DNA of 56,046 nucleotides, from the NCBI GenBank assembly GCA_028875185.1, contig JAPPFH010000012.1:1-56046 (forward strand), read 5' to 3'. The position numbers and the translations under genes are program-made. The stretch is from Chloroflexota bacterium (GTDB lineage Bacteria > Chloroflexota > Anaerolineae > Aggregatilineales > Phototrophicaceae). Below the pieces are notes generated by a model. The model saw nothing but the letters and a program-made list of their open reading frames with translations. It was not told the DNA's origin and did no database searches. Below, one piece after another: positions 34,341-43,793 of this stretch. Position 1 is the first letter of the stretch. The number at the start of each line of letters is the position of its first letter.

Positions 34341-34586
34341 TTGATTGGGTCCGTCGCCGCTTTTCTTTCGGCATTGTTCGTCTTTTACAAGTGGGCTGAA
34401 GATCAGGAAAGCGCGAAACGTGACCAGCTTCGTCGAGACATTAGCAACGAAGTACGGGCGGAGATTTATAAGGCATTACTCGAATTGGACAGCGTACGGC
34501 TCCTTAATAGTCAAGACCAACGCGAGACCTTGAAGCGTTTAGCTGACGATGCTGACGACCAGGCGCGTGAGCTTGATTCGGAATAA
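34341..34586 (+). CDS. Small membrane protein with coiled-coil-like tail, start uncertain
   Basis: An 81-residue ORF from TTG 34341: one membrane helix (IGSVAAFLSALFVFYKW) and a highly charged helical tail (DQESAKRDQLRRDISNEV, then LADDADDQARELDSE). The hydrophobic reading actually extends upstream (LDLGTLAAL) to the TAA at 34308-34310 that ends the preceding ORF. The real product may therefore begin earlier, at a CTG at 34323 or as a continuation of the previous frame. No family was recognised. Confidence 0.4.
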   Translation: MIGSVAAFLSALFVFYKWAEDQESAKRDQLRRDISNEVRAEIYKALLELDSVRLLNSQDQRETLKRLADDADDQARELDSE

Positions 34587-34625
34587 ACGACTCACACAAT
34601 CGATCTGCTGGCCCAAAACCGCCAT

Positions 34626-36230
34626 TTAGGACAGAACAAAGCCCTCATAGCCATTGGCGACGACCTCCTCACACTTCTCGACATAAGGCGGGAAGCCGGG
34701 CAATGGCATGAATACGCGCGGCTTGCCCGCGATATTATCGCCTTGATACCAATTGTGGCAAGACACCCACAAGGTCGCGTTCGCCACCTCATTCACGTGC
34801 GAGACCCAAGCGACCTGGGCGTCTTCAGTCGCCTCAATGAGACTGTGATCATTCGATACCATAAAGCTGATGCAATCCGTCACCCATTCGACGTGCTGTT
34901 CAATCGCCACCATCATATTGGTCAAGACCGAGGGACTGCCCGGACCGGTAATCGTAAAGAGATTTGGAAAGCCGGATACCTGCAATCCCAGATAATTGAC
35001 CGGTCCCTCCGCCCACTTCTCGCGCAATAGCAACCCGTCTCGCCCGCGAATATCGATCCGCAGCAGCGCGCCGGTCATGTTGTCAAAACCGGTGGCCAGC
35101 ACAATGATATCCACATCGTAGTCGGCTGCGCTCGTGCGGATTCCGGCGGGCGTGATCGCTTGAATCGGCGTCATTCTGAGATCGACCAAACGCACGTTTG
35201 GACGATTATATGTTTCAAAGTAACCGCTATCGAGCACCGGGCGCTTGCAGTGAATCGTGTAGTCGGGCGTGAGCATCTCCGCGACCGCCGGGTCATCCAC
35301 AATCGCGTGAATCTTATCGCGGACGAAATCAGCCGTCGCTTTGTTGCTTTCGTGGCTGACGGTAATGTCGTTAAAAGCGCCGAAGAAGGGAAAGCCGCCC
35401 AATTGCCAGCGCTCCTCCAAAACGCGCCCCCGTTCTTCCTCGCTAATCTCCGCCGCCGAAAAGTCATTGGCGGGAATGTGGGACAATTGCGCGCCCGATT
35501 CCAGCCGATTGCGCGCGCGGAAGCCAGCGTAATCCGCCTTGATTTCAGCGACAAATTCCGGGTCCACCGGGCGATTATGCGCCGGAACCGACCACTGCGG
35601 CGAGCGCTGGAAAACCGTGAGCTGCGCCGCCTGCCCAGCAATAACCGGTATCGCCTGCACACCGGACGAGCCCGTGCCAATGACAGCCACGCGCTTGCCA
35701 CTGAGGTCTACGCCTTCATGCGGCCAACGCGCCGTATGATGAATCGGACCGCGGAAAGTCTCCATCCCATCAATCTCGGGGATATTCGGCGCCGATATGC
35801 TGCCCGTCGCCATGATCAGAAACCGGGCGGAAAGCCACCCCCCGCCGTCTGTGCCCACCTGCCAACGCTCTGTCGTCTCATTGAATGCCGCTGATTCCAC
35901 ACGAGTATCGAATCTGATGTCCTTCCGCAAATCAAAACGGTCGGCGACATGGTTGAGATAATTGAGAATTTCCGGCTGCGTGGGATAGCGCTCGGGCCAC
36001 TCCCAATCCTGCTGCAAGTTTTCATCAAAGCTGTATGAGTACTCAATCGTATCGGTGTCGCAGCGCGCGCCAGGATAGCGATTCCAATACCAGGTGCCGC
36101 CGACGCCGCCGCCCGCCTCGATGACCTGTGCCGACAAGCCGAGCGCCCGCATGCGATACAGCATGTACAAGCCCGAGATGCCCGCGCCTACAATGATGAC
36201 ATCAGTTTCATCAATTGAATGCATGTCCAT
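34626..36230 (-). CDS. Flavin-dependent monooxygenase, Baeyer-Villiger type
   Basis: A 534-residue FAD/NADPH monooxygenase. The first dinucleotide motif is GAGISG (15-20), then GTWYWNRYPGARCD typical of the family, then the Baeyer-Villiger fingerprint FRGPIHHTARWP (159-170), and a second Rossmann motif GTGSSG for NADPH. Later PGSPSVLTNMM is also family-typical. Such enzymes insert oxygen next to a ketone, giving esters or lactones. It is last in a minus-strand run, directly after an SDR (30-base gap) that could supply the ketone by oxidising an alcohol (inference). ATG 36230, or the ATG two codons later, is the start. Confidence 0.9.
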   Translation of the reverse strand: MDMHSIDETDVIIVGAGISGLYMLYRMRALGLSAQVIEAGGGVGGTWYWNRYPGARCDTDTIEYSYSFDENLQQDWEWPERYPTQPEILNYLNHVADRFDLRKDIRFDTRVESAAFNETTERWQVGTDGGGWLSARFLIMATGSISAPNIPEIDGMETFRGPIHHTARWPHEGVDLSGKRVAVIGTGSSGVQAIPVIAGQAAQLTVFQRSPQWSVPAHNRPVDPEFVAEIKADYAGFRARNRLESGAQLSHIPANDFSAAEISEEERGRVLEERWQLGGFPFFGAFNDITVSHESNKATADFVRDKIHAIVDDPAVAEMLTPDYTIHCKRPVLDSGYFETYNRPNVRLVDLRMTPIQAITPAGIRTSAADYDVDIIVLATGFDNMTGALLRIDIRGRDGLLLREKWAEGPVNYLGLQVSGFPNLFTITGPGSPSVLTNMMVAIEQHVEWVTDCISFMVSNDHSLIEATEDAQVAWVSHVNEVANATLWVSCHNWYQGDNIAGKPRVFMPLPGFPPYVEKCEEVVANGYEGFVLS

Positions 36231-36259
36231 AGTCTGTACGCCAATCCCAGGTTGAGCGT

Positions 36260-37090
36260 CTAATTCATTATAAAGCCGCCGGCGACCACAAGCGATACGC
36301 CCGTCACATTCTCCGCGCGCGCCAGATACAGCGCCGCTTCCGCCATATCTGCGGGCGTCTGTCCACGACCCAAAGGAATCGATTCGCGATTTACAGCGCT
36401 AAAGGTGTCATCAACATTGTCTGTGCCGTATTGGCGCTGCAGCCGCTCAGATGCCGAAAGATGCGCGTGCCACATGGATGTATCAACATTTCCCGGGCAA
36501 ATGGCGTTTGCGCGGATATCAAACGCAGCCAGCTCCGCCGCCATCGATTGGGTCAAGCTAATCGCCGCGAACTTCGATGCGCAGTAAGCGCCCATCTCGG
36601 CGAATCCCCTTTTGCCCGCGACCGAAGCGATATTGATGATGAGGCCGCCATTCTCCTTCAAATAGGGAAGCGCTGCCTGCGTCATCAAGAATATGCCTTT
36701 GACGTTGACCGCGAAGATTCGCTCCCAATCGCGCTCGGCAAAGTCGACGAAGGGTCCGGACTGAATGACGCCGGCATTGTTCACAATGATATCGATACCA
36801 CCGAAAGCCTCAACCGACTTGTCAACCAGATTCTGACATGAAGCGCGCGCGGCCACATCAACCTCTATCGCCCGGCATGTTCCTCCCTGCTTGCCGATTT
36901 CGCGCGCGGCTTTCGCCAAGTCAGATTCGCCAGCAAGCGCGTAATTCCAATCCCCCGCCCCTTCTTTGGCAAGCGCCCCCAAATCCGACAGCACAACCTT
37001 GGCGCCTTCGCCGGCAAAACCCTCGGCGATGCCCCGCCCTATCCCACGCGCCGCGCCAGTTACGATGACAGTGCTTTCACGGATCTCCAT
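36260..37090 (-). CDS. Short-chain dehydrogenase with long beta2-alpha3 insert
   Basis: A 276-residue SDR. TGAARGIG (11-18) binds NAD, NNAGVI, NIASVAG and YCASK complete the active site. Between the LSDLG acidic strand and the next strand there is an extra segment of about 20 residues (DWNYALAGESDLAKAAREI) resembling the insert of mycofactocin-associated SDRs. It is a tandem paralog of the adjacent gene at 37107, with which it shares the insert and the SCQNLVD segment. I chose ATG 37090, as the longer reading from 37135 would overlap the neighbour. The C-terminus is short, ending GGFIMN. Confidence 0.85.
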   Translation of the reverse strand: MEIRESTVIVTGAARGIGRGIAEGFAGEGAKVVLSDLGALAKEGAGDWNYALAGESDLAKAAREIGKQGGTCRAIEVDVAARASCQNLVDKSVEAFGGIDIIVNNAGVIQSGPFVDFAERDWERIFAVNVKGIFLMTQAALPYLKENGGLIINIASVAGKRGFAEMGAYCASKFAAISLTQSMAAELAAFDIRANAICPGNVDTSMWHAHLSASERLQRQYGTDNVDDTFSAVNRESIPLGRGQTPADMAEAALYLARAENVTGVSLVVAGGFIMN

Positions 37091-37106
37091 CAGCTTGCCC
37101 AGCGCC

Positions 37107-37937
37107 TCACGAAAGCCCAATCCCGCCGCCGCCATCGACCGATAGCGAGACGCCAGTCACGCCCTCCGCCCGGCACAAATAAAGCGCGGCATCGGCAATT
37201 TCCCCAGGTGTCTGCTGGCGGCTCAAGGGGACGGTATCTTTCACGAAGGCGGCAAAAGCCTCCTCGTATGATTGCCCCGGATATTGCTGCAAGCGGCGCT
37301 GGACCAGATAATCGAATTGCATCGCGGTAAAGACCGCGCCCGGGCAGATGGCGTTCACCCTAATATCGTGCTCGGCGAGCTCCGCAGCCAGGGATTGCGT
37401 CAAGCCGATGACGGCTGCTTTCGAGGCGCAATAAGCGCTATTGAACGGCGACCCTCGCTTGCCGGCATTCGATGCGATGTTGATGATGACCCCGCCCTGC
37501 TTCTCCAGCCACGGGAGCGCGGCTTGCGAAAGCAAGAAGACGCCCTTGGCGTTGACCGCGACAATTCGATCCCACTCGGACTCGGCAAAGTCCGCCAAGT
37601 TTCCCAGTTTGATGATGCCGGCGCCATTGACCAAAATATCCAGTCCGCCGAAGGCTCTTATTGTCGCATCGACTAGGTTCTGGCAAGAGGCGCGGTCCGC
37701 AACATCGACTTCGATCGCCTTACAGACGCCGCCGCTTTCGCTGATTTCGCGCGCCGTCCGCGCCAGATCGGTTTCCGCGGAGAGCGCATAATGCCATTCC
37801 GACTCCGGCGCGCCCGCCAGCGATCCCAAATCAGCAGCGGCAACCTTGGCGCCCTCGGCCGCAAAGGCCCGGGCAATCGCGCGCCCGATACCGCGAGCGG
37901 CGCCGGTGACGATGACGGTTTTCCCCTTAATCTCCAC
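37107..37937 (-). CDS. Short-chain dehydrogenase, tandem paralog
   Basis: A 276-residue SDR nearly collinear with the gene at 36260. TGAARGIG (11-18), an acidic AADLG strand, the same insert (EWHYALSAETDLARTAREI), NGAGII (Gly in place of the second Asn of NNAG), NIASNAG and YCASK are all present. The C-terminus is VDGGGGIGLS. The start is GTG 37937. The duplicates are separated by 16 bases and were probably made by local duplication, then diverged in the substrate-binding C-terminal third. Context suggests oxidation of a sugar-derived alcohol. Confidence 0.87.
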   Translation of the reverse strand: MEIKGKTVIVTGAARGIGRAIARAFAAEGAKVAAADLGSLAGAPESEWHYALSAETDLARTAREISESGGVCKAIEVDVADRASCQNLVDATIRAFGGLDILVNGAGIIKLGNLADFAESEWDRIVAVNAKGVFLLSQAALPWLEKQGGVIINIASNAGKRGSPFNSAYCASKAAVIGLTQSLAAELAEHDIRVNAICPGAVFTAMQFDYLVQRRLQQYPGQSYEEAFAAFVKDTVPLSRQQTPGEIADAALYLCRAEGVTGVSLSVDGGGGIGLS

Positions 37938-38048
37938 TTGAGCCCCTATTTCGCGCTAAGGTCAAGGCTGCGCCATTAAGCCAAATCCAACACGCTGCGA
38001 GCCGCCGCTCTCATACGCGCCTTGCTCTATTCATTGATTCGTCACCAG

Positions 38049-39152
38049 CTACAATTGCGAACCATATCGCTTGACCGCATCCGGGTTCAGTTCCAAGCCC
38101 AAGCCGGGCTTGTCCGGATATGGCGACCACATCCCGTCGGCCGGCTGAGGAAACTCGGTGTAAACCAACTTGTCGAATTCCTCGCTAACACCCAAATACT
38201 CGACGATGCGCAAGTTTGGTGTGGCGCAGGTCACGTGCAGATGGACGACCTGGAAGGCATGCGGCGCCACCGGCAAGTTGAAGGCATGCGCCAGCTGCGC
38301 CACTTTCAGCCACTCGGTCACCCCGCCGACTCGCCCGATATCGGGCTGCACGACATCAGCGCCGCCGCGGGCGATCAATTCGCGGAAGCCGAATTTGCTG
38401 TACTCGTGCTCGCCAGTCGCGACGGGGATGTCGATAGCCTTGGCGATCGCAGCCAAGCCCTCAATATCATCAGCCAATACCGGCTCCTCAAACCAGCCCA
38501 CGCGATAATTTTCGAATTCGCGCGCCATGCGAATCGCCTGCTTGGCATAGTAGCCATTGTTGGCATCGATGAGAATTTCGATCTCATCGCCAACCGCAGC
38601 GCGCACAGCCGCCAAGCGCTCGATATCCTCTTTTTCGCTCTTGCCAAAGTCTTTCCCCACCTTCATCTTGACCGATTTCATGCCGCGCTCGACATAACCG
38701 ACTTGCTCGGCAACCAACTCATCAAGGCTGAAATGCGTTCAGCCGCCGCTGCCATAAATGGGCACGCTGTCGGTATAAGGTCCCAAGAGCTTGTAAAGCG
38801 GCACATTGAAGTATTTGGCTTTCAAATCCCACAAGGCGGTGTCCACGCCCGAGATGGCGGCGAAAGCAAGCCCCTTGCGCCCCACGCCGCGCAAGCGCCA
38901 GAACATATCGTCCCACAGTTTTTCGATGTACAAGGGATCTTGTCCCAGCAGAATTGGTTTCAAGGAATCGACGATGAGCGCCTGCGCCGCGCGCCCGCCA
39001 TCGCCGATGCCCAGCCCTTCCAAGCCCTCATCGGTGAGCACATGGACGAAGCATTGCCCTCTGCCCGGCGTCGGGTGGCGAATGGTCGCGTCCTTGATGC
39101 TGCCCAAATGCGGAATATGAATATAAGTCGTGCGAATATCGGTGATCTTCAT
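38049..39152 (-). pseudogene. Enolase-superfamily protein interrupted by an in-frame TGA
   Basis: One continuous frame encodes a full-length enolase-superfamily protein except for a TGA at 38739-38741. The first part starts at ATG 39152 and includes AISGVDTALWDLKAK and VPIYGSGG. After the stop the frame continues THFSLDELVAEQ, then MKVGKDFGK, the metal ligands DANNGYY, WFEEPV and ATGEHEYSKF, and VQPDIGRVGG. Related proteins carry an aromatic residue at the stop position (YGSGG-W/F), so the change is plausibly TGG to TGA. Total length, 366 sense codons, equals that of the intact paralogs. Either a recent nonsense mutation or a base error explains it. Everything downstream is well conserved, so decay is recent if real. 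Confidence 0.8.
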
Positions 39153-39423
39153 CTACGGATCCCATTGGATACACAAACGCAATGCGAATATCGGTCTTCT
39201 GAATGTGGCTCCCAAAATACTCTTGCGTGAGTACGGGAATAATCCTGTGTGGCTAGGGCCGAGCGTAGGTTAGTGTCCACGCTACCCGGCGGCGCGCCCA
39301 CGCTTGATACTGAACTCCAGTCAGCTAGCGCAGGACAATCATGGATATACCGCGGTTTCGATTATTTGACCCGCGCTTCACAGGGCGCGACCTTTTGATT
39401 GGAGCGTACTTTAGCGCATTTGA

Positions 39424-40392
39424 CTAATCGGATGCAATGACATCGAGAATCTGCAAGAGCTTCTTGTCGCGCCACTTCTTCATCCGCTCCATGTCCGTAT
39501 CCGCCAGCGCCGCTTCCATCTGAGCCGCGCCAATCTGCGCCCATTCGCGCGCCAGCTCCGGCGTACGCGGCGGCGCCTCCCGCTCAACGCGCGAGGGAAT
39601 GTCATCTTCCAGACTATGGTCTAGCTTCCGATCGACCATGGTATCCTGCAAGCCGCCCGGGCTGGTCAACATGCCGACGGCAAAGGGACCCATCAGCGCC
39701 AGGCGCAAACCGGGCCCCGTCCTGAAAGCGAGGTCGATCTCCTCTACCGTGGCCACCCCATTGCCCACCAGCCACAGCGCTTCGCGGTAAATCGCCGCCT
39801 GCATGTGGTTGACGATATGCCCGCGGCATTCTAATTGCGCCACCACGGGCACGCGCTTCAAACGCGCCATAAAATCGCGCGCCAGCGCCACCGTTTCAGC
39901 CGAGGTCGCTTCGCCCGGCACGATCTCCACCGACGGCACAATATGCGGCGGATTGTAGGGATGCGCCACCACGCAGCGCTCGGGACGCGTCGTCGCCGCC
40001 TGTATCTCGGTCATCAGCATCGCGCTTGTGCTCGATGCGAGAATGACCTCCGGTCCGGTCAAACGGTCGAGCTCGCGGTAAATCTCGCGCTTGATCCGAT
40101 AGCGCTCGGGCCCCGATTCTTGCACGAAGTCGACATCGTCGACCGCCGCAGCGAGGTCGGTCGTGACGGTGATCCGCTCCCAAGCGGCCGCCACCTCGCT
40201 CTTGCTCATCACGCCGGCTTCGACCAGGGTGTCATAGGCGCTGCGGATCTCCCGCATCGTCCAATCCAAGGCTTCGTCGGAAATGTCGTATATCTTGACC
40301 TCCAAGCCATGCTGGGCGAACAAGACCGCCCATGAGAAGCCGATCGTGCCGCCGCCGATGCAGGCGACTCGGCTGATATCCTCCGCGTTCAT
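39424..40392 (-). CDS. 3-hydroxyacyl-CoA-dehydrogenase-type NAD oxidoreductase
   Basis: A 322-residue two-domain enzyme. IGGGTIGFSWAVLFA near residue 12 is the NAD-binding motif and VKIYDIS the following acidic strand. QESGPERYRIKREIYRELD and ASSTSAM match the family. VAHPYNPPHIVPSVEIVPG is the conserved catalytic segment with histidine, and the helical C-terminal domain includes FRTGPGLRLALMGPF. Sequence features fit the branch containing L-gulonate 3-dehydrogenase and carnitine dehydrogenase as well as fatty-acid enzymes. Sugar-acid neighbours favour the former (inference). I chose ATG 40392 over GTG 40407, because AGGTGG then lies at ribosome-binding distance. Confidence 0.85.
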   Translation of the reverse strand: MNAEDISRVACIGGGTIGFSWAVLFAQHGLEVKIYDISDEALDWTMREIRSAYDTLVEAGVMSKSEVAAAWERITVTTDLAAAVDDVDFVQESGPERYRIKREIYRELDRLTGPEVILASSTSAMLMTEIQAATTRPERCVVAHPYNPPHIVPSVEIVPGEATSAETVALARDFMARLKRVPVVAQLECRGHIVNHMQAAIYREALWLVGNGVATVEEIDLAFRTGPGLRLALMGPFAVGMLTSPGGLQDTMVDRKLDHSLEDDIPSRVEREAPPRTPELAREWAQIGAAQMEAALADTDMERMKKWRDKKLLQILDVIASD

Positions 40393-40571
40393 CGTTTGCT
40401 TCACCACCTTTGTATCTCACTTGCGAGTAAACTCAAGCAGTCGCCGGTCCTTTGGCTCTTGGCGCCAAATCCGCTTTACAATGAAACAGGCGACCGACCC
40501 GCTGTGTCTACGCGCGGCGGGCGGTCGCCCCCTAAAGTTCCATTATTCGCCAACGGGCTCGATTGTCGCCG

Positions 40572-41435
40572 TCAGCCCTGGAGTTCGTCGCCGAATACGG
40601 ACCGCACTTCACCCCGCAATTCATCAACAGCGTCCCACAACTCGCGCGTGTCCCGATACTGTTGATACGGCTGCCCGCCCAAAAGCATGACCGGACCATC
40701 AAAGCCGTTCTCGCGCGCCATATTCAGGCAGCGTTTGGATTCATCAGCATCGAGTAATCCATCACCGTCAATCTGCACCCATTGGTGAATGGCAGTCGCC
40801 CGCGGCATCAGTTGGGACAAGGTATCATACTTGCCTGGTCCCTTGGCATTGCCAAAATCAGCCACCAAACCGTAATCGCGCTCGGATATATCGAGCACCT
40901 GCAGCAGGTCGCGCGCTTCATTATTGAAGAGTTTGTAATTCTCAGTCGCCGGCGCCACGCCGCAAGCGACGCAGTAATCGTAAAGCTCCTGGAAATCTTC
41001 GCCGCACTGGCTGATGGTCTCCGGCGTGGGCGCGCTATCGCCCGGGACGTAGCGAACGCCACTTGATCCCAACTCGGACGCGATCTCCATCCAGCGCTTG
41101 GTCAACGCGATCCCGGCGCTGCGCTCCTCCGGATCCGGGCTGCCGACCTCGCCGATGTCAATCAGCAGCTGATACAACTCCACCTCCGCCGATTCAAAAG
41201 CCGAGCGCAATTCACCCAGATAACCCGGCTCGATATTGGGGATGTGCTGGATGCAGAGATCGACGCACCGTATGCCGTGCGCGGCCACCTCCGCCGGAAA
41301 GTCGAGCAAATTGAGAGTCGGCTCTTGTCGAAAACTTCCTGAGACACTCTTGTGACCATCGTCCAATTCAAACCAGGGATCCCCCAAGGCATCCGGCAAA
41401 TGCAAAGAGAAACTGGATAATCCTGCCCGCGCCAT
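40572..41435 (-). CDS. Sugar phosphate isomerase/epimerase-like TIM barrel
   Basis: A 287-residue xylose-isomerase-like barrel (AP endonuclease family 2 fold). Metal-binding candidates along the barrel are VELYQLLIDIGEVG, ATENYKLF (Glu), GLVADFGNAKG (Asp) and IHQWVQIDGDG (His and Asp). Such enzymes isomerise or epimerise sugars, ketoses or inositol derivatives. Signal and membrane segments are absent. ATG 41435 follows AGGAAG. It lies between an enolase-superfamily gene and the NAD oxidoreductase on the same strand. Confidence 0.8.
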   Translation of the reverse strand: MARAGLSSFSLHLPDALGDPWFELDDGHKSVSGSFRQEPTLNLLDFPAEVAAHGIRCVDLCIQHIPNIEPGYLGELRSAFESAEVELYQLLIDIGEVGSPDPEERSAGIALTKRWMEIASELGSSGVRYVPGDSAPTPETISQCGEDFQELYDYCVACGVAPATENYKLFNNEARDLLQVLDISERDYGLVADFGNAKGPGKYDTLSQLMPRATAIHQWVQIDGDGLLDADESKRCLNMARENGFDGPVMLLGGQPYQQYRDTRELWDAVDELRGEVRSVFGDELQG

Positions 41436-41570
41436 CAGATTCTTCCTTTCAGAGTTCGTTTCCGCCCATTATCCTATGCCTAACTTTACCACTCTTTCCC
41501 GCTCATTCACCACAATTTCCCTGGCGCTCGCAATAGCCCGTTCCGCCCTGAGACTGCCGTAACGAAGCGC

Positions 41571-42689
41571 TTACATCACGGCGACTGTCGCGTTGTCAAT
41601 GAAATCCCAATCCCACTCAATACCCAAACCCGCGCCCGACGGCGGATGCGCGTATCCGTCTTCATCTATATGCACCGGATTCTTTATCCCCAGCTTCATC
41701 AGCGAACTCGGTATCAATGCTTCGAAGAACTCGCAATTGGCAATCGCGCAGCAGCAATGCAGATTGACGATCTCCAGCGCCGGGTAAATCGTGGTATGCA
41801 CCTCGCAGCGCATGCCGAATGCTTCCGCCAGATGCGCCGTCTTCATCACCGCCGTCACCCCGCCTTTCCACGAAACATCGCTGCGCACGATATCCACTAC
41901 GCCGCTGGCGATGCACTCAGCCGTCGAATAATGCGAGCCGACCAAAACCTCCGTGCCACAAATCGGGATGTCCAGATCGCGCGTCAGCTTGCGCAAGCCG
42001 TTGAAATCGGTATCGTAGAGCGGCTCTTCAAACCAGTAGTAATCGAGCTTCTCGAGCTCGCGCCCCATGCGCAGCGCCTCTTCGTAATAGGTATGCGCCG
42101 TTACTGGGTCGGCCATCAGTTTGAAGCTCGGGTCGTCGCCGACTGCCTCGCGGCAGAGCCGATAAGCCTCCAGCGCTTCCTGAAAATCACTGGGCGGGTG
42201 CAGCTTGTAGCCGTGAAATCCCTTCCGCTTGAATTCGGCGGCTTGATCGGCATAGTCCTGCGGCGTATCAAGATACATGGAACTGACGTAGGTCGGCGCC
42301 TTCGCTCGGCAGTGACCGAACAGCTTGTAAAGCGGCAGACCGGCGACCACCCCGGCGATATCCCAGAGCGCAATATCAAAAGGTCCGTAGGAGTAGATCG
42401 GCGTATGATGCCAGTGGCGCTCATAACGCCTGAATTCGTGCCAATGCTTCTCCCGAGCAAAGGGATCCTTCCCCAGGAAGAAGGGCTTGATGGACTGCGC
42501 CGCGATAGAGCCGGCCATCTCCGCGCCCATGCCGGCAAATCCCATGCTGACGCCATCGACGCCCGCATCGGTTTTCATCGTAATCATAAGAAAGTTAAGC
42601 TCGGAGCGATGACTGTCGCGCAGTTCCTTCTCCGACAATACCGCTTCCTGATGCTTGCACAGCCGAATCTCTATATCCGTGATTTTCAT
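41571..42689 (-). CDS. Enolase-superfamily dehydratase/racemase
   Basis: A 372-residue member of the mandelate racemase group. A capping domain (LNFLMITMKTDAGVDGVSMGF) precedes PFDIALWDIAGVVAG, and the barrel provides metal ligands in LMADPV (Asp), WFEEPL (Glu) and CGTEVLVGSH (Glu). CEVHTTIYPALEIVN contains the histidine expected on the far side of the active site. It probably dehydrates or epimerises a sugar acid. ATG 42689 is preceded by GGAGGGG. A longer open frame toward 43265 only reads the neighbouring permease gene out of frame. Second of three paralogs on this strand. Confidence 0.87.
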   Translation of the reverse strand: MKITDIEIRLCKHQEAVLSEKELRDSHRSELNFLMITMKTDAGVDGVSMGFAGMGAEMAGSIAAQSIKPFFLGKDPFAREKHWHEFRRYERHWHHTPIYSYGPFDIALWDIAGVVAGLPLYKLFGHCRAKAPTYVSSMYLDTPQDYADQAAEFKRKGFHGYKLHPPSDFQEALEAYRLCREAVGDDPSFKLMADPVTAHTYYEEALRMGRELEKLDYYWFEEPLYDTDFNGLRKLTRDLDIPICGTEVLVGSHYSTAECIASGVVDIVRSDVSWKGGVTAVMKTAHLAEAFGMRCEVHTTIYPALEIVNLHCCCAIANCEFFEALIPSSLMKLGIKNPVHIDEDGYAHPPSGAGLGIEWDWDFIDNATVAVM

Positions 42690-42823
42690 GACAGAATCCC
42701 CTCCTGCAGCCAATAAGAGTAAACGATAACAAATTCCAGCGAATCTGTAATGCAATCGCCTAGCCGACGATGTGACAGAGCAGATTGCGGCTTGGGACGG
42801 GTTCCTGCGAGCGGGACACGCGC

Positions 42824-43720
42824 TCAACTGCCGTGATAATACACGCGCTTGGCTGAGCTGCGGAAAATGATGAAGGTCAGAATCAGAATCACCAAAAACA
42901 GCAGCCAAGCCATCGCCGAGGCATAACCCATCTTGAAATAGGCGAAAGCGTTTTGGAAGAGATAGAGCGAATAAAAGAGCGTCGAATCGCCCGGTCCGCC
43001 TTCGGTGATGATGTAAGCCTCGGTGAAATATTGGAATGCGCCGATTAAGCCGACAATGGTGTTGAAGAGGATGATTGGGCTGATCATGGGCACTGTGACA
43101 TGGCGGAACTTGCGCCACAAGCTGGCGCCATCGAGCGACGCCACATCGTAGAGCTCCTGCGGCACATCTTGCAGCGCCGCCAAATAGATCAGCATCATCC
43201 AGCCGGTGCCCCACATGCTCATCATGATCAGCGCCGGTTTCGCCCATTGGGGATCGGAGAACCAACTGATGGCGGGCAATCCCAGTTCAGCCAGGATGAC
43301 GCTGACCGCGCCGTATTGCGGGTGCAGCAGCCAGGTCCAGACGATGCTGGTGGCGACCAGCGGCAGGATACTGGGCAGGTAGAATATCGTCCGAAAGACG
43401 GACAAGCCCTTGACCTTCTGATTCAGCAGCACCGCCAGCGCCAGCGCCAGCATATTGCCCAGGGGCACGGCGAAGACCACAAAGTACAGCGTATTTGTCA
43501 GCGCCTTGATGAAGAGCGGATCAAAATAAAGCAGCTTCTCGTAGTTAAATAAGCCGATGAACCGAGGCGACGAAATCGGCGAGTAGCGGGTCAAGCTGTA
43601 ATAGAATGAGGCGATGATGGGATAGAGGTTGAGCGCCAGGAAGCCGACGATCCAGGGCGAGATGAATACGAGGCCAACGCCAACTTTGCGCAACTCGCGG
43701 CGCTTGCGTGGCGTCAACAT
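42824..43720 (-). CDS. CUT1 sugar ABC importer permease, MalF/UgpA type
   Basis: A 298-residue permease with six membrane helices. The N-terminal VGLVFISPWIVGFLALNLYPI is the canonical start of this family. The EAA coupling loop is ELYDVASLDGASLWRKFRHVTVP, followed by EAYIITEGGPGDST. It partners the MalG-type permease encoded just upstream. An inverted pair of palindromic elements separates the two genes. No ATPase gene is nearby. Confidence 0.9.
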   Translation of the reverse strand: MLTPRKRRELRKVGVGLVFISPWIVGFLALNLYPIIASFYYSLTRYSPISSPRFIGLFNYEKLLYFDPLFIKALTNTLYFVVFAVPLGNMLALALAVLLNQKVKGLSVFRTIFYLPSILPLVATSIVWTWLLHPQYGAVSVILAELGLPAISWFSDPQWAKPALIMMSMWGTGWMMLIYLAALQDVPQELYDVASLDGASLWRKFRHVTVPMISPIILFNTIVGLIGAFQYFTEAYIITEGGPGDSTLFYSLYLFQNAFAYFKMGYASAMAWLLFLVILILTFIIFRSSAKRVYYHGS

Positions 43721-43793
43721 GGTCTGTTCACCAAAGTCCCTTGCCAGTCACGACTAGGCTCATGCGTAACACGAACCCGCCTTGTCAAAGACT

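Noticed and set aside
38739-38741. Selenocysteine or tryptophan recoding of TGA
   Set aside because: TGA ends several intact genes here (for example 5825-5827), no selenoprotein family is involved and no SECIS-like structure was evident. A simple nonsense change or base error is more likely.
38022-39230. A 402-residue open frame on the plus strand opposite the interrupted enolase-superfamily gene
   Set aside because: Its translation shows no domain or motif, while the minus-strand frame carries clear metal ligands and barrel motifs. Long antisense frames are common in GC-rich DNA.
42690-43265. N-terminal extension of the enolase-superfamily gene at 41571
   Set aside because: It reads the MalF-type permease gene out of frame. 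ATG 42689 has GGAGGGG upstream and matches the family's N-terminus.
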